Origin: Phallus indusiatus | Taxonomy: Eukaryota > Basidiomycota > Agaricomycetes > Phallales > Phallaceae | DNA: 64,000 bases | Reading direction: 5' to 3' | NCBI GenBank assembly: GCA_027605045.1 | Contig: JAQFWX010000044.1 | Span: 82,111 to 146,110 of the forward strand | The notes under the pieces: generated by a model | Seen by the model: the letters and a program-made list of their open reading frames with translations, nothing else | Told to the model about the DNA's origin: nothing | Database searches by the model: none | Made by a program: the position numbers and the translations under genes | Shown: piece after piece, positions 23,204-36,469 of the stretch | Layout of the letters: each line of letters starts with the position of its first letter | Numbering within the stretch: position 1 is the stretch's first letter

Positions 23204-25100
23204 TCATACTTCTAGATCACCGCGTACGACGGATGAAATCGGAGGAAATCCTAAAGTAGGCCCTTTTTGCAAAACCACGCAAGAGCGAGAGTGGAGGATA
23301 TAACCATGAATATAGCCCTATGATAGATGTAAGTAAGAACTGAGCGATAGAAGACTCTGAAGGAACATGGAAGTTACCTGGTCAATCAGGCTAGCGCAAA
23401 TCGCTTCCATATCTACTTTATCCCATGAAGATAAATCCATATCACCCAAGGCAGAGTATCGGTAAGCGAAAAGAACAGCAATCAGAAGATGTTCGAATTG
23501 AAGTGTCGGTGGTAAATTTGAGTTATTAGGAGGCCACAGTTGTCGAGATATAAGAAGACTGTCGAGTAAAATGCGCTTTATATGAATGACGGTGCTTCTA
23601 AGAAGTTGTTTGAGCTTACGTTCTTCGGAATAAACTTCGTAACACCAATGGTTCGGCCTTGGATCTCAAGATGATATATATATACTTCTTCCTAAACCAT
23701 TCCATGTTGTCATCGAGATGTTGGCGGAATAACGACCTGTCTCCAGATCGAATAGCTAGGATTAGAGGAAGAAAGCGCGCTGTAAGACCAAATGCTGAAA
23801 GAAGCTGACGGCTGGGAAAAATCCCCAAGAGAATGGAGACTGTTACAAGATTGATGAAGATAAGTCTGTTTTAACGTGAGATGCTTTGGAATAAGTGCCT
23901 CGGAAAAGACTTGACATACCGCTTGTTACGGAAGCTCCTGTTTGTGCATAGGTTAAAAGCAATGTGAAGGTGTTCTCGAGCCTACATCTATTGTTGAGAG
24001 CGCGAGGATGGAGAACAAACAGACTGAAACCTACGTCAAGGAGCTCTTCTTTCGCTAAAGCGACGCATCCAGCATAGTATCGAAACGTGACTTGTTCGGC
24101 TCTTGTAAACAGATGCAAATTCTCCATTTGAGGGGCCAAAAATGTCAGAATAGGTTCTGCAGAAGCCAATGTATCTCTCAGCTACGATGATATGAGCATG
24201 TGGACATTGTCAAAAAAGAGTCTCCTAACCTCAAAAGACCTCTTCAAAAGGACATTTGCTAGCCAAAATGTGACGTTCCGAGGCCGTGGCGCAAGTTGGT
24301 GAAAAGGGCCCAGTTGTCTAGAGCGCAATATATTAGGTACTCAACTGAAAAGAATGATGATTAGAGTTCACTTAGTATCTGCTGCAGCGGTTTTTAAAGG
24401 ACCGTTTGTTACGGTAGTAACGGCTGCCACGAGGCGATCCCGACTGCTATCTTGACGAGCTGTATCGGCCTATTAGCAATGAAGTGTGTACTTTGAAGAA
24501 TTGACAACTCAATGAGACCTCATCAGCCACTTGCAGAAACCATAATGTGAGTTGTTGAATACAAAGGTTGAACCAGCCGGCATCGCGAAGTGCAAACATC
24601 TTCACAGCAGATCTAAGCTACGTTAAAGCAAGCGAGAAAACACGATGAATCTGACATACTCGTATATCTTAGACACCCTTAATGACCGAAGTAGAGCCAA
24701 CTGTTCGTGTCCTAGGACAGTGTCACGGAGGTACTGCAGAATAGTCCCCATAAGATCAGCCAGTCGTGACTGATCATCATTAGGTATATATTTCAAGACC
24801 AAAGAGCGTATGTTTACGGAATCCTGTGAGAGAATAAGACGCGAGTTCATATTTTGTTTTATTATTGCTTTCATGTTATCACGAGTTTGAGCGTACCGGC
24901 AGAATTTCGTTGGCAATGATTTTCACATCGGGGTCTTGTTCAATAAAGATTATCTGAGATAAAAGACCGCCATCCTTGTTGGTATAAGCAGCTGAAGCTC
25001 TGGTGAGATACCGAGCCGTCGCACTCATTGGAGGGACAGTGGAAGCTGATTCATTATGTAAGCTCGGTGTTCTGGGCCGCTTTTTGTACTTCCGAGGCAT
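23204..25100 (-). CDS. csn12: Csn12/Thp1-like PCI-domain protein
   Basis: Multi-exon gene from ATG 25100 to TGA 23204-23206. Order of recognisable parts: basic N-terminus (MPRKYKKRPRTP), helical region (SRLADLMGTILQYLRDTVLG; SAVKMFALRDAGWFN), a TPR-like block (AEQVTFRYYAGCVALAKEEL; ENTFTLLLTYAQTGAS) and the PCI part: GIFPSRQLLSAFGL, LILAIRSGDRSLFRQHLDD, then LRSLFRRT, MDLSSWDKVDMEAICASLID, and after an intron GYIHGYILHSRSCVVLQKG. This is the layout of the Csn12/PCID2/Thp1 family. Such proteins sit in TREX-2-type mRNA export complexes or associate with the COP9 signalosome and splicing factors. The choice between those roles is inference. Some middle exons around 24180-24620 are uncertain. Confidence 0.78.
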
Positions 25101-28004
25101 GGTGAGTAGAGCAAAGTAAAAGGTGGACGAGAAGATTTTAGATAGAAACTTGAATAGATAAAAGTACTTTCTGAAAAAAAATTAACTGAAAACCAATGAA
25201 TGGAAAAGGTGGAGCTGAATTATTTAAATCGACATTATTAAAAGAAACCAATGTTATATACAAGAGGCTCAGAAGTCCTTGTTTTCGGTCTGGTCCAGAT
25301 ATGCTGCTCAAGTATCCTTGCGTCCACCTCTGTATATCATGTCCAATTTCGTTGTGAGCGCAATAGAACGGACGTGTCCCGGGTCAGTCCGACTCAGACG
25401 TTAAAGGTTCGCTTGTCCTAAGTATTCGCCGTCCATTGATTTGAGACTTAGACTAATTTACCTCTCCTATACTATATTAAACAATGAAGATAAATGTAAA
25501 AGGGCCTGCATATATGCATATATAAATCAAGGAAACCGAAAGCAAGGCGTATAAAGGCTGTAACCAAGTATAGTTAGTAAAGTTATAATTTCTAATCGGC
25601 AATAAAACCAAATATGAAAGAATAATAACATATGCATGATGATAGATCATGTCCTCAGGTTTAGTGGGAGCCCTACAACTTTGAAATCATGGCTGCCAAA
25701 GGGACGCAATACTGTATCCGGTTGAACAATCAATTCATTCTAGTCTGTCGATTCTATACTTTCCATGTCGATAAAACACTTTTCCTCCGGACATCCGATC
25801 TTCATCAGCGAAATTAATGCTTAGTTAAAAATATGATTCAACTAAGTCTTTTTGTTTATAAAGGCACAAGCCCGGCGTCTCATGAGGAGAATCGTTTTCA
25901 AATAATCGAAATCAGAGCTTGCAATGGCCTAGTGTCGGGCTGTCCGATTCCGCGGTGCGCCCGTCCTATAATTTTCTTGTTGAGCGCGATCTTGACGCGA
26001 TCGGGGAAAGTAGAACTTGTTAAGGAACTCTTTGGAAATGGTATGGGGGGCGTCTTTAGGAGTATTCCTGTCATCAACTGAAAATCATGATGCGTTGTAA
26101 GCTGACAGTTCCTATCTCCTAGTAACGACGTCGTTAAGGATTTTGTTTTGAATTGAGAGTGTTGAAAAATCGGTTAGTTGACTATTCTTTGAAAAGGCAG
26201 GTTCTCCTAATTTAAACTGATCCACTGAAGACAAATTCTCCATTTAAGGCCGTCAGACCTGAGGGCCGCATATACTGGCATACTTCTAGAGTGTGATTTG
26301 CGGCCTTTGACAAGAATTTGGATGGGTAACATTCGCTTTGATAATTTAATCAATGTTCTATGAAGTGGATTAAGCAATCCAAATACAAAATACGAAGTAT
26401 GCTTAACTTGTTCAAGAGCAAGTATAATTTCTTGTGGCAGTCATTGAGCATGATTAATCGCAGCATCTTGTCTGTCCTTTTACCAACATTGGTGGAGCGG
26501 CTAGTAAATTATCCCGCAAGCTCTCCATACTGATCGTCTTGAGAGCCGGAGATAGGCTTTGGCTCGAAGGTCTTTAGCGCAGACGAAATCAGGAGATTCT
26601 ACGGGATTCTACCACCAAAACGGCAATAACGCACCGAGCTCAGGGTTCAAGGGTCGGGCCTCGTGTCCTTTGATGCGACCCTTTGGGAGAAAATTAATAA
26701 TCTCAAATGCGGGAAACATACATACATAACACATACATGTGTCATGAACGGTAATCCGATGGCAAAAACCAGAAGATATTTAAGACTTTCATTTAAGTGC
26801 CCTTGCGCATGGTTGGGTGCTTACAAACCTACCGTAGCCTGCAGTCTCTACATGATACCTTGACTTCTATCTTTTTCTCCAAGAAAAGACCGTGATGAAC
26901 GTTAGATAGGGCTGGTACGTCATTAAAGGGGATGAGCTGAGTCAAGGGATGCCATCATTATTGCGTGAGTAGGAAAACTTGTCCCGTAAATCAGCGTAAA
27001 CCTAATGACCTCTTGCTTATTATGTGGAAAAAATGAGCGATCAGGACATAACGTTCTTAGCTTGCGCTTTCGTTCCTGACTATCGTGTGCCTGCTAGACT
27101 CACTCACGACCAAGCACATGAGGGCAATCCTATTTAGAGTTCAAAGCTAACATAATTGCAATGCGTAAGAACTCACTCATCTCTCAAGACGCTTCATGCA
27201 ACAAGCGATTGGTTTGTGTAAGGGCCAGGCCCAAGACGAGAGTCAAGACTCAAGTACTCGAGACCGTTACAATTGTTTCCACGTGATTATTATGTAAATA
27301 AGAAATGTAACGCTTCACGTGCATCACGCGTCACATTCGGACGTGTCCTTTAAATTGAGATGCGCCAGCAATTTGAAAATCGTCTACGTACAAGACCACC
27401 TGCGCATTGTTTCCTACATAATATCGTTTCTTCTTCCAAGAGAATTACACCCTCCAACGGACTCAGATCTACATACAAATTACATAATTGATGGCCATGA
27501 TTCCCCGGTCATTCCGTTTACGACTTGGCCGACAAATTGATGCAGTGCCAGTCTTCGGTCAAAAGATATCATGCCAGGGATCTCCGATTTTATTTTACAT
27601 TTGAGCTTCCACTTCTGTGATCTATTGATGGCATTTTTCGCTATCCTGACCAAACGCACAGCCTGTCCGTTCTCCGCGTGTGTTTAGTACGTTTTAGTTC
27701 TCGTCACCGTATCCTACAAGAGAAAGCTATGCGTATATATAGGATACGCAGACCTGATGAAAATCGGATTTCCCCTCCTCTCCTTATGAACCCTTCAGAT
27801 CGACGGTCCTTCGACTCATTTTGTAACGCCCTTCAATACTTTCCGATCAGACTTGCTGAACGACCGTGTAGTCCCTTAGCAGGTGTTACATCTGACTTCA
27901 TTCCCTATAATCGACAAGGAAACACGCTTATCAACAAAAGGCAGGAAAACTTTTGGTCGATAGTGCACGTAGGTGTTCACGGTCCTTTCCCTAGAAGTCG
28001 CAAA
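25101..28004. other. 2.9 kb gene-poor spacer
   Basis: AT-rich, only short frames on both strands, none with a recognisable motif. The 5' end is the promoter side of the PCI gene. A TATA-like CGTATATATAGG at about 27730 lies upstream of the doubtful gene at 28005. No repeats with clear ends were found. Confidence 0.5.
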
Positions 28005-28358
28005 ATGTCTGGCAATGGCTTTCCTGGTAAGCAACCACGTTGCTACTCGAGTACGTATATAATAGCCGTCAAGGCAACTTACATTACTTTAGCACCATTT
28101 CAGAAGATGATCATCCATCGCTTTCAGCTTCGCTATGCAGATATTCCCATTGAGCCGATTATTGAAGTCCTTGAACCCTACCCCGATCTGCAATCTGAGT
28201 CCATCGATCCCAAAGCGTCGCAGAAGAATAAAATGTTCGATGACGTACAATGGTTCAACTCTCGCGTTGCCGATGCGGCAAGAGCTGTACTGGGACATCG
28301 CAGACATTCTTGGCCTCGGACCTCGTCCTCGTGGCTTCAGAATTTATATCTGACTTGA
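28005..28358 (+). CDS. Doubtful small hypothetical protein
   Basis: An ATG at 28005 opens MSGNGFP. Removing a good-looking intron (gtaagc...tttag, about 28027-28093) leads to a frame reading ADIPIEPIIEVLEPYPDLQ, SESIDPKASQKNKMFDD, which looks coding. Read straight on, it ends at a TGA at 28356-28358. If a 41 bp GT-AG intron after FDD is also removed, the frame switches to LYWDIADILGLGPRPRGFRI and stops at about 28356, which looks more natural. No family recognised. Support is composition and splice signals only. Confidence 0.35.
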   Translation: MSGNGFPGKQPRCYSSTYIIAVKATYITLAPFQKMIIHRFQLRYADIPIEPIIEVLEPYPDLQSESIDPKASQKNKMFDDVQWFNSRVADAARAVLGHRRHSWPRTSSSWLQNLYLT

Positions 28359-28786
28359 TTCGGGTGACTCAGATTTAAGCTCACAAAATCTATGTTGTGA
28401 GGAATGATTTGACTCTTCTAGTGGAAAAGTAACACCTAATGTGTTTCTATAGTTTCATAAGTTTTCAAGAGAATCTCGTTTTCCGGAATACTTTATGACG
28501 ACGCCTGATATGGACGTACTCCGCAGTTATATCTGAATTTACATATGCGGATTGGACGCTCTCGACGAACTACGGGTCGGGGTGCGTCTTGACTAGAGAA
28601 GTTATGCTGAACGGGTTGGTTGTTGTGCAATATGCATGTGATTAGTATTGGAGCTTCGTCTCCAGGTTATGGTTGAGAAAGCGCGTTTTATCTGATGGCT
28701 CTTCGCACTAAATTCTGCTATCAAGAATAATTCCGTTGTTTTTATCTTTTTCATACAATTGAAATGGGAACGAAAATTGTATCAGA
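28359..28786. other. Intergenic, 3' side of two convergent genes
   Basis: About 430 bp between the doubtful small gene and the stop codon of the acid phosphatase. No gene, repeat or RNA recognised. Confidence 0.45.
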
Positions 28787-30443
28787 TCATAGAGAATCAA
28801 TCGATAATGTCGTCGCCGCGCATTTAGCCTGTTCAGCAGCGATTTGAGCATCCACAGACGGATTCCATTGAACGCGCGGATCCTTTGAGAAGGCAACTTG
28901 TGGACATTGTCCGTCGTCAAATAGGTTAGGATTGACAGGAGGATTGTTGTTGACGAAAACTTTCCCTCGAGGGTTAGCACATTGCGCTCGGGTGTTTGGT
29001 GGTAAAAATGGTGTAACATCTCCATTGGGATTGAAAGGACCCGGGAATGTTCCAGTACCGTTCGTCAAAGGTATATTTGTAACGTCCTGATTCCTGAAAC
29101 CAACTTGCTCAGCGACAAACGAGAAGACGTTCGAGAGAGTTCTGACAAAAACAAAAGGATGTCAATAAATTTCAAAGAGAAAAAGAGATTGAATTGACTT
29201 GTTTGTATCGAAGCGACCTAGGCAGTCGAGACCCCAATTTACTTGAGGAGTAGTGAGCAAACTGAAGTGAGTGTAATAGGTACCGTCGGACGTTCCACGC
29301 AGTTTTTGAGGGACAGCATTGCCAAGAAGCAGAGTCAATACATTATTATTGAGCGGGCCCGTCTCGTTCTCATCGAAAGTCATGACAATCAATGTTCGTG
29401 GGTCGTTAAATCTCTCATCCTTCAAAAGTGGCACGAGGAAATAGTTCATCCACTGAGCAGCGAACTCGACACTAGTATCATGAGCGTCATTGTCGATATT
29501 TGGTGTGATGTAGAGGAATTGGGGTAAAGCATTAGCATTAATATCAGCTGCGAAGTCGTTCATGTTACGGAGCAAGGCGGCTCTTCGGGCTCGTTGTTTG
29601 ACGGAATTCCAAATTGCAAGCTGATGGTGCTTTCTTTGATAGAATTCATTTGGAGGAGCGGTCGGAGCGAGGTAATTAAATGAAGTGAAACTGAAGGATA
29701 AAATGAGGATTCAGATAATTATCAATCATAGAAGGAAATAAACCTACGTCATTCCGTTATAAGCATTACACGGCATGTTTTCTTGGTAACTAGCCCAACT
29801 AATACTCTTGTCTTCAAGAAGGTCGACAATGGTGGAAACACTAGTTGAAGTATTTAGTTGTGCAATAACTAAATTCTGTTATAACTCACTTCGCCGGTGC
29901 GTCGACAAAAGCATCGCTACCCAATCCAAAAGTGTCACCACCGGCCATGGCGACATAGTTCGGTTCTGACGGGTGGCCAACACCATGATAGTTAGTCAAT
30001 AAAATCCCGTCCTTGGCGAGTTGTTGGAACAACGGCTAAAAATGTATCATGAGTATTTGCTTTACTCCAAGAAGAGCCCAGAAAAAACTGCATACAGTGC
30101 TAGCAGCCACTGAAAAATCGGTGTTTTCCAAAAGGATCTACAAATTGACAAATAAACTTCGAGGAATACAATATATATTTATCATCACTCACAATGATTA
30201 TACGATCGAAAGCTGTACCGGGCACAGTAATCGCACGAGGGAGAGTGAAATTCGAGCTGCCAACATAGTTAGAGGAAGGCTCAGTCGGACTATTCGAAGG
30301 ATCCGAAAAGACAAGGGTCTGAATGAGAACTATTAGCGTAGTTTCATTGCTTATTGACTCGTCAAACGAACCTGAGCAGCTAAAACAAGGTGAACTGCAC
30401 CTAGAATAGAGACTAAGCTGCGAATAGAGCTAAAAGACACCAT
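28787..30443 (-). CDS. Secreted acid phosphatase (phosphoesterase family)
   Basis: Multi-exon gene from ATG 30443 to its stop at 28787. The first exon encodes a classic signal peptide (MVSFSSIRSLVSILGAVHLV then LAAQ), so the protein is secreted. Further exons contain LPRAITVPGTAFDRIIII, TNYHGVGHPSEPNYVAMAGG, SISWASYQENMPCNAY, then TPNIDNDAHDTSVEFAAQW, LIVMTFDENE and the C-terminal AQIAAEQAKCAATTLSIDSL. The HGVxHPSxPNY block and the DNDAHD/TFDEN acidic sites are typical of PF04185 phosphoesterases of the fungal PhoA acid phosphatase type. These release phosphate from organic esters outside the cell. Phosphate-starvation control is likely by family, but no PHO-box was verified. About 440 residues, a usual length. 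Confidence 0.87.
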
Positions 30444-31469
30444 GATCAACTTGAACTCTCAAGGTCCCCTCAAAGGTTCCAGTGGCTCGAGTCTTTATAT
30501 AGACATAACCTATCCCAGTAGCATATTACCATGCGAATGTCGGGGCAAAAGAAAAACACATACATTTAGAGTACCTTTTTATGAGAGAAGCACGTTCGTA
30601 AACTCCAACCAACCATTCACTTTATGGACCTGAGAATATGCCGGCAAAAAGAATACAAACCAAGACCCATTTCTGATAGGTTCCCGCTGTGCGCGGTTCA
30701 CGCTCCAGCTCCAAGTGTTATGATTTCCGACTTTTTGAATCTGATCCGTATCACGAGGACAAAGAATCGAGCTTTAAAACCTTTTCTGAGTTTCTGATCT
30801 TTACGTATCATATCCCTTGCTTATCTCTTTCTGTTTTGACTTTTGCTTTCTCGTTTTGTAGACCGTTCCCAGCGCATATTGATTTTGGAACCTGCTTTAT
30901 AAGTCCAATATCATTCTTTTGACGTTTAGCACTTCGCATTCCCTAGAACGCCATGATCCGAAGCGCCATATGGATTCGATGCACATGCAGAAAACAAGTA
31001 GAATTGAGGCGACATCGTGGGATTAAATTACTTGGCATGATCTACTCACTTAAGTCAGGAACAGTCCAATGTGAAAGAGACTCGTTAATAATGACAATAG
31101 TAGCCAAGCTCTTGCCTAAAACAAAAAACTTCACGTTAGAACCGTTGCTCGTAAGCCACCCGAAAACTGAAAACGTTGAATTCGTTTCGGCCCGCTCACG
31201 AGTATACTGAGTCAATTTTGCAAATATGCGCCCCTAATAATAGATATGGCTTTGTCAGATTGAAATTCTGTTCGCAGTTTTTGTTATAGAAACCCAAGGA
31301 AATGGAAACCAATTTGGGAAGTTGTTGTATCCGAAATGTTCACGTATTTTTAGCGTTCAGGAGAAAAATCAACCACGCTTATGAGGCGTCTATTATGAGA
31401 AAAACCAAAAGTATACATAACGAAACAGATGCAAGATATAATCAAAAAGAAAGGATACAAGTGGACACA
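30444..31469. other. 1 kb intergenic region
   Basis: Upstream region of the acid phosphatase and 3' flank of the SNF2 gene. TATA-like ATATA motif near 30500 within the phosphatase promoter. No gene recognised; the 125-aa plus-strand frame at 31302-31679 is mostly antisense to the SNF2 C-terminal exons. Confidence 0.5.
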
Positions 31470-34400
31470 CTAAGACGACGAAGACATAAACCCAATAAGT
31501 TCTCTGATGTCTTCCAGTCCGAGTCGCTGGTTCTTAATCTTGTCGCCGCTAAGAGACGCACGTGCCAATTCTCGCTTTTTATCTTGAAGCTAGAGTGGGA
31601 CGCGATGAGAATTGATTTGATATCCGGAGGAAGAGCAAATCATCATACCTCTAAAATACGTTGCTCAATTGTGTCATAAATGGTTAACTTGTATATCATC
31701 ACGTCACGTTCTTGTCCATATCGATGAACTCGGCCAAAAGCTTGTTCCTAATCAAAATACGTAAACAGATACCATTTGTACGATAGCATTTACTGACTTC
31801 CAATGCTGGATTCCACCATAAATCAACCAAAATGACGTTATTGCAAGCTGTCAAATTAAGACCAGCCCCGCCGGCTTTGAAAGAAATCAAGATAACTGGA
31901 ATAGAATCATCGGTTCTGATCTTTGTTAGGGAGAGTTCACGTTGTTTCTGATTCATTCTTCCATCATCTATAATTTCAGAAAATGAATGAACTTTGTTAA
32001 GGCGGAAAGAGAAATTTTTTTATTCTCACATCGGACATGCCGGAAACCAGCTTCGGTGAGAAAAGGTTCCAGTAGATCCAACATAGAAGTAAATTGTGAG
32101 AAAATGATTGTCTTCTCTTTATCATCCCGGTGGCTGATTTCCTCTAATATTTCTAGTATCTTGCGTACTTTTGCTGAGGAGGGCGGTAAATCACCGGTCT
32201 GAGCGCGCATTCTCTGATTTTGCAAAGTCAGTGTCTTATTGCAGTCATGGCATCTCTTAGTCCCAGAAGCAGTATTAGTCGCGTTGAGTCTATTAAAAGA
32301 TGTGAAATCAGATTGGCAAGAAGAAAACGAGTTCAAAAGTATTTCTTACTCTGCTTGGCACACTTCACAGCGCTTGACAATTCCTAAATTAGCGAACATA
32401 TCGGCTAAATCGTCTCCTTCATCTGCGTCTTGAGTCGATACAGGCACAGACTTGGATTCGATTGCGTCCACGTCCTTTGCAAAGTCTTTCGTAACCAAAC
32501 TAGGATGATTGCAAGCTGAACAGAATACAATCAGGATCACCCAGGCATTGAAACATTCATCGCATATCACCTTGTCGAAGCCTTAATAGCAGTAGCAGAA
32601 TGGTAGTATAATTCTTCATGATTGTATCAGCTTGTTCGAATTTCTTCATGGTTTCTGAAACTTTGGTTTCAATAGAATGATAAAATTCCCGCTCATCGTC
32701 GTCGAAGTTGCATTCGATAATCTCTAGAGTTTTGGGTGGTAACTTTATCAAAGCTTCGCCATTCTCTTCCATGTCTTTTAGACGTCGCAACATGACAGCC
32801 TTTAACACGACCTATGTAACATGAGCACTTGGACAGAATAAAAGGAACGCAGAATAGAACTCTACTTGAAGACATTTCATGGCTCGAGCTGTTTGACCGT
32901 TCTTGATTGGCTTCGCTATTGTGTTGCTAAAACGGCTCCACTCATGCAAAGGCTTAATCCGAAGGAATTTCAAAAGAGAATACAGATCCTCAACCGAATT
33001 CTGACGCAATATGAAGGTAGATAATATCTGACCAAGTGTGTAGACATACCTGTATAGGCGTTCCGGTTAATGCCCATCGATACTTCGCAGCAAGATCTGA
33101 GCAAGCCATTGCGGCTTTCGTTTTATGGTTCTTGATCGTATGAGCTTCGTCTGTAAGGGCAATCAATCCATGCAGATTAACGAGTTAAATTGAGTGAGAT
33201 AGTCACCTAAAACTATCCTCCACCACTTGACGTTGAATAACGCGTCTTGTTTCTTTTTCTTCTTCTGTTTCAGAGCCTTGCCAAAGTTCGACGAATCATC
33301 GCTGTCGGGCCCACTATCGCGCGATTCTTTTCCTTTCTTTTTGCTCTTGGTGGACGATTCATCCTTAGCTGTCCCTAGCCAGCTCCCGTGTTCTGAAGCT
33401 ACCGTGTTGTAAGACGTGACCTAATACAACAATCAGTACTCGCACTTTGAAACCAGTACTACAAACGCACGACAACGTCTGCACGGGATAACGTGTCTGG
33501 ATCTATAGGAAAAGAGTTGGAATCATGGATCGTTCACATTGACACAAGAAAACCGATTGTCATACCAACAGTTCGGGACGGACCATAATGCTGCACTACC
33601 GTGAACTTGGTTCCGGTGTATTTTTTAATTTCTTGAGCCCATTGTTCCATTAAAGCCACAGGACAAATGACACTATAACGAAAGTCAGTCAAATATCAAA
33701 AACAAAGAGATATGAAAGGTCGGTACAGCGTCGCATTTGCCCATCCAGCTTTGCGATCCTCTTTCGAGGGTCTCCCATCCACAATGCGGACAACAGTTTG
33801 GATTGTTTTCCCAAGTCTAATTTCATAAACTTAATCTCCGATTTATGAACTAACACGTCAAACGTACCCCATCTCATCACAAAGAAATCCCCCGGCGGCC
33901 TTTCCCGATTCCCGTTCTTTCATCCAGATCCTCGCTCTAACCTGAGAAGAGTAAATTAAAGAAACACCATCTCATAATCCATATCATGTATATCTACCTG
34001 ATGTGGTTTCAAAATCATACCATCTACAAAATCATCTACTATGGCTTCCTCGGGGAGCACTTCCTTTATGCCATCTTCAATAGCACCGGAAAACAAATCT
34101 TTCAGTTCTTTGTCCGTTTCTTCTGAGCTTTTACGCATCTCATAATGCGAGGGTTGAGACGCCATGGCTTCAAGTGTAGCTGTTATATCTATGTCCCTAT
34201 GTAAACTGAGTTGATCGATTTTTTGGGTGGTGTTGGTGGCTGCATAACCAGTATTCGTGTAAATAGGACGGTGGACATATGGCTCTGGGACTGGAAATTG
34301 AACAGGGGCTTGTTTGAACGGGGCGGTGGCCGTTATGGGCCGGTTTTGCTGGTTACTTGAAATGAAGGATCGTGAAAATAGGGAACAAAGAAAAGACAAT

Positions 34401-34957
34401 GAAACTTACGTAGGTGGTTTATCGAGTATTACAATCTCGCTGTTGTCGTCGTCGTCGTCATCGTCGTCATCAGATTGAACGGCCTTGCGGTTTTGCTGTT
34501 TGTGTTTTGACACCGGTAGACCATTGTTGTCGGCAGTCGTTTTGGGTGGTAATGCAGACTGAAGATGAGAGGAGTTATGTTAGAGACAATTTTGAAAAAG
34601 AACGAAGCAACTAGTAAACTAAACTTTAAAATGTTCAACTTCAGATGGTTTGTGCAACTCCAAAGCACCGGTGAATCGCGCTCGGCTAGATGGTACTGAA
34701 TAAGAATGTCGATTGTAGCAGGGTAGAGCAAATGACAGACATTTTTTCCATGAATATCGTGTCTTTCAATCCAGGAGGCCACGGTGTTTGTTTGGGTGTG
34801 TGGCGAACGGGTGATAGATGGGGGTGACGAACAAGTTGCGTTGGAATTTGGAACGCGACGGCGGCGGCGGACGCGGTATTAATCTGAATTGATCACGTGT
34901 CTGTATCGGAAGTGCCAGATGAAACACACAGAAATATATGCTCGCAAAAAAAATCAT
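31470..34957 (-). CDS. SNF2-family DNA-dependent ATPase (Rad5/Rad16-like)
   Basis: Many-exon gene ending at TAG 31470-31472. Helicase motifs in order: [15 protein letters not shown] (motif I), [19 protein letters not shown] (Ia), [12 protein letters not shown] (II), [20 protein letters not shown] (III), [27 protein letters not shown] (IV), [19 protein letters not shown] (V) and a final [12 protein letters not shown] block (VI) before [19 protein letters not shown]. An acidic Asp run (about 34440-34470) and a lysine-rich insert ([13 protein letters not shown]) precede motif II. CEVCQAE and CHDCNKT form a small possible zinc knuckle between the lobes instead of the full RING of Rad5/Rad16. The family remodels nucleosomes or aids DNA repair. 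The N-terminus is unsure: the ATG at 34957 needs an intron of about 86 bp (34780-34695) to skip a stop, joining to [20 protein letters not shown]. Confidence 0.82.
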
Positions 34958-35060
34958 TTACATAAATTTTTTCACTATGGATACATACAAAAGCGCAGCA
35001 GCGCAGTTACATAAAATACTAAAAACAGCGGTGAATCTTGCGGCGACGGGCTGTAGCCTG

Positions 35061-36469
35061 TCAGACACGTTTTCGCTCGCGGTCCAGTTTTGCCAAATAA
35101 GCACGTCCAGCGCGACTTTCATTTGGCCTATTGAGTTGCTGCGATATCCATGCTCCCGTTTCTGCCAGAAGCTTTATATCTATATTGGTTTCGTATCCTG
35201 CCCCAAGAAGCGCATGATGCACGTCCTGAAAATCGGTAAAATCAGAGAATCAAACAAAGGGAAGGGAAGACCAAGTTATACCTCAGTCGCTACATTTCCC
35301 GTCGCTCCGGGAGAATATGGGCATCCACCAAGTCCAGCAACTGACGGCAAAGTGAACATGACTGAACAAAGAGATAATAACAAGACTCACCGGAGCTGTC
35401 AATAACTCGAACTCCAGCCTGGTTTCATTAGTAAAGATCACATTTAGAATTGGATTGGCGTTTGATTTACCTTTACTGCGGTTAGCACATTGCTTACGCC
35501 CATGCCGAATGTATCATGGAACTAGAATGTCATGTTATCGTGACTAAACGGTGACAAAATCGAAGGGGAGATACATACATGGCCCTATAAAAACTCTTGA
35601 GTAAATAAGGTTTTAGCTCGTAAATCTACTTACAGCTAGTTGCGATATGTCAACACTCTTAGTGACTTCATTCAGCAAACGCTCCACCGTAAGAGGAACA
35701 GCAGATCCAACAGTATCTCCCAGACTAATCTCATAACAGCCCATTTGCTGCAGCTGGTGGGCAATGTCTTTCACTTTAACAGGGTCGACGCGGCCTTCAA
35801 ACGGACACGTATCCACAACACTGATATAGGCTCGCACGAGTAAGCCTGCGCGATCAATTAACCATCAGAACAGCTCCCCTTACAGACCAAATTTGCATAA
35901 AAGCTACATGCCTTTAGATATCGCCTTTTCAGCGACTTCAGCAAAAGCCGTTAAAGATTCTTCAATAGATTTGTTGGTGTTTGCTTTGCAAAACGAATCG
36001 GTTGCGGCCGTGAAAATTGCAATCTCGTTCGTAAGAGGTATCGTACGGGGATTCTTCTGTAGCAGCTCCAGCAGTATATCGAGATATTTCATATTGGGTA
36101 CTAGAACGGGATATCTAATAGAAGGCATCTGCTTTACACCAAGAAGCACTTCAGAAGTGCCCGCCATCTGAATTGACATGTAAATTCTCCGTTGTACTTT
36201 CTCGCAGCGTGGAAGTAACTTACTTGAGGAACCCATTTTGGAGAAACAAAACTCCCGCCTTCGATGATTTTCAGACCAGCCCTGCTGAGTCTTTCAATCA
36301 ACTCAACTTTCGTATGAACAGGTATTACGGCTTTCTCGTTCTGAAGCCCATCGCGAGGCCCCACTTCGACTATACGAACCAAATTCGTCTGAGATGCGAC
36401 CTGGGCGTATCGGCGAGTTGATCTAATTGGTACTCGTATTTGATTGGTGAGTATTCTGTTTCTGAACAT
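35061..36469 (-). CDS. Hydroxymethylglutaryl-CoA lyase, mitochondrial
   Basis: Multi-exon gene from ATG 36469 to TGA 35061-35063. The Arg/Ser-rich, acid-free N-terminus ([20 protein letters not shown]) is a likely mitochondrial presequence. Family motifs: [14 protein letters not shown] (catalytic Arg and first metal ligand region), [54 protein letters not shown] (metal-binding His pair) and the signature [17 protein letters not shown] with the active-site Cys, then [17 protein letters not shown]. It cleaves HMG-CoA to acetoacetate and acetyl-CoA, the last step of leucine breakdown and ketogenesis. All key residues appear intact. The stop lies only about 100 bp upstream of the first ATG of the SNF2 gene on the same strand. 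Confidence 0.93.
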
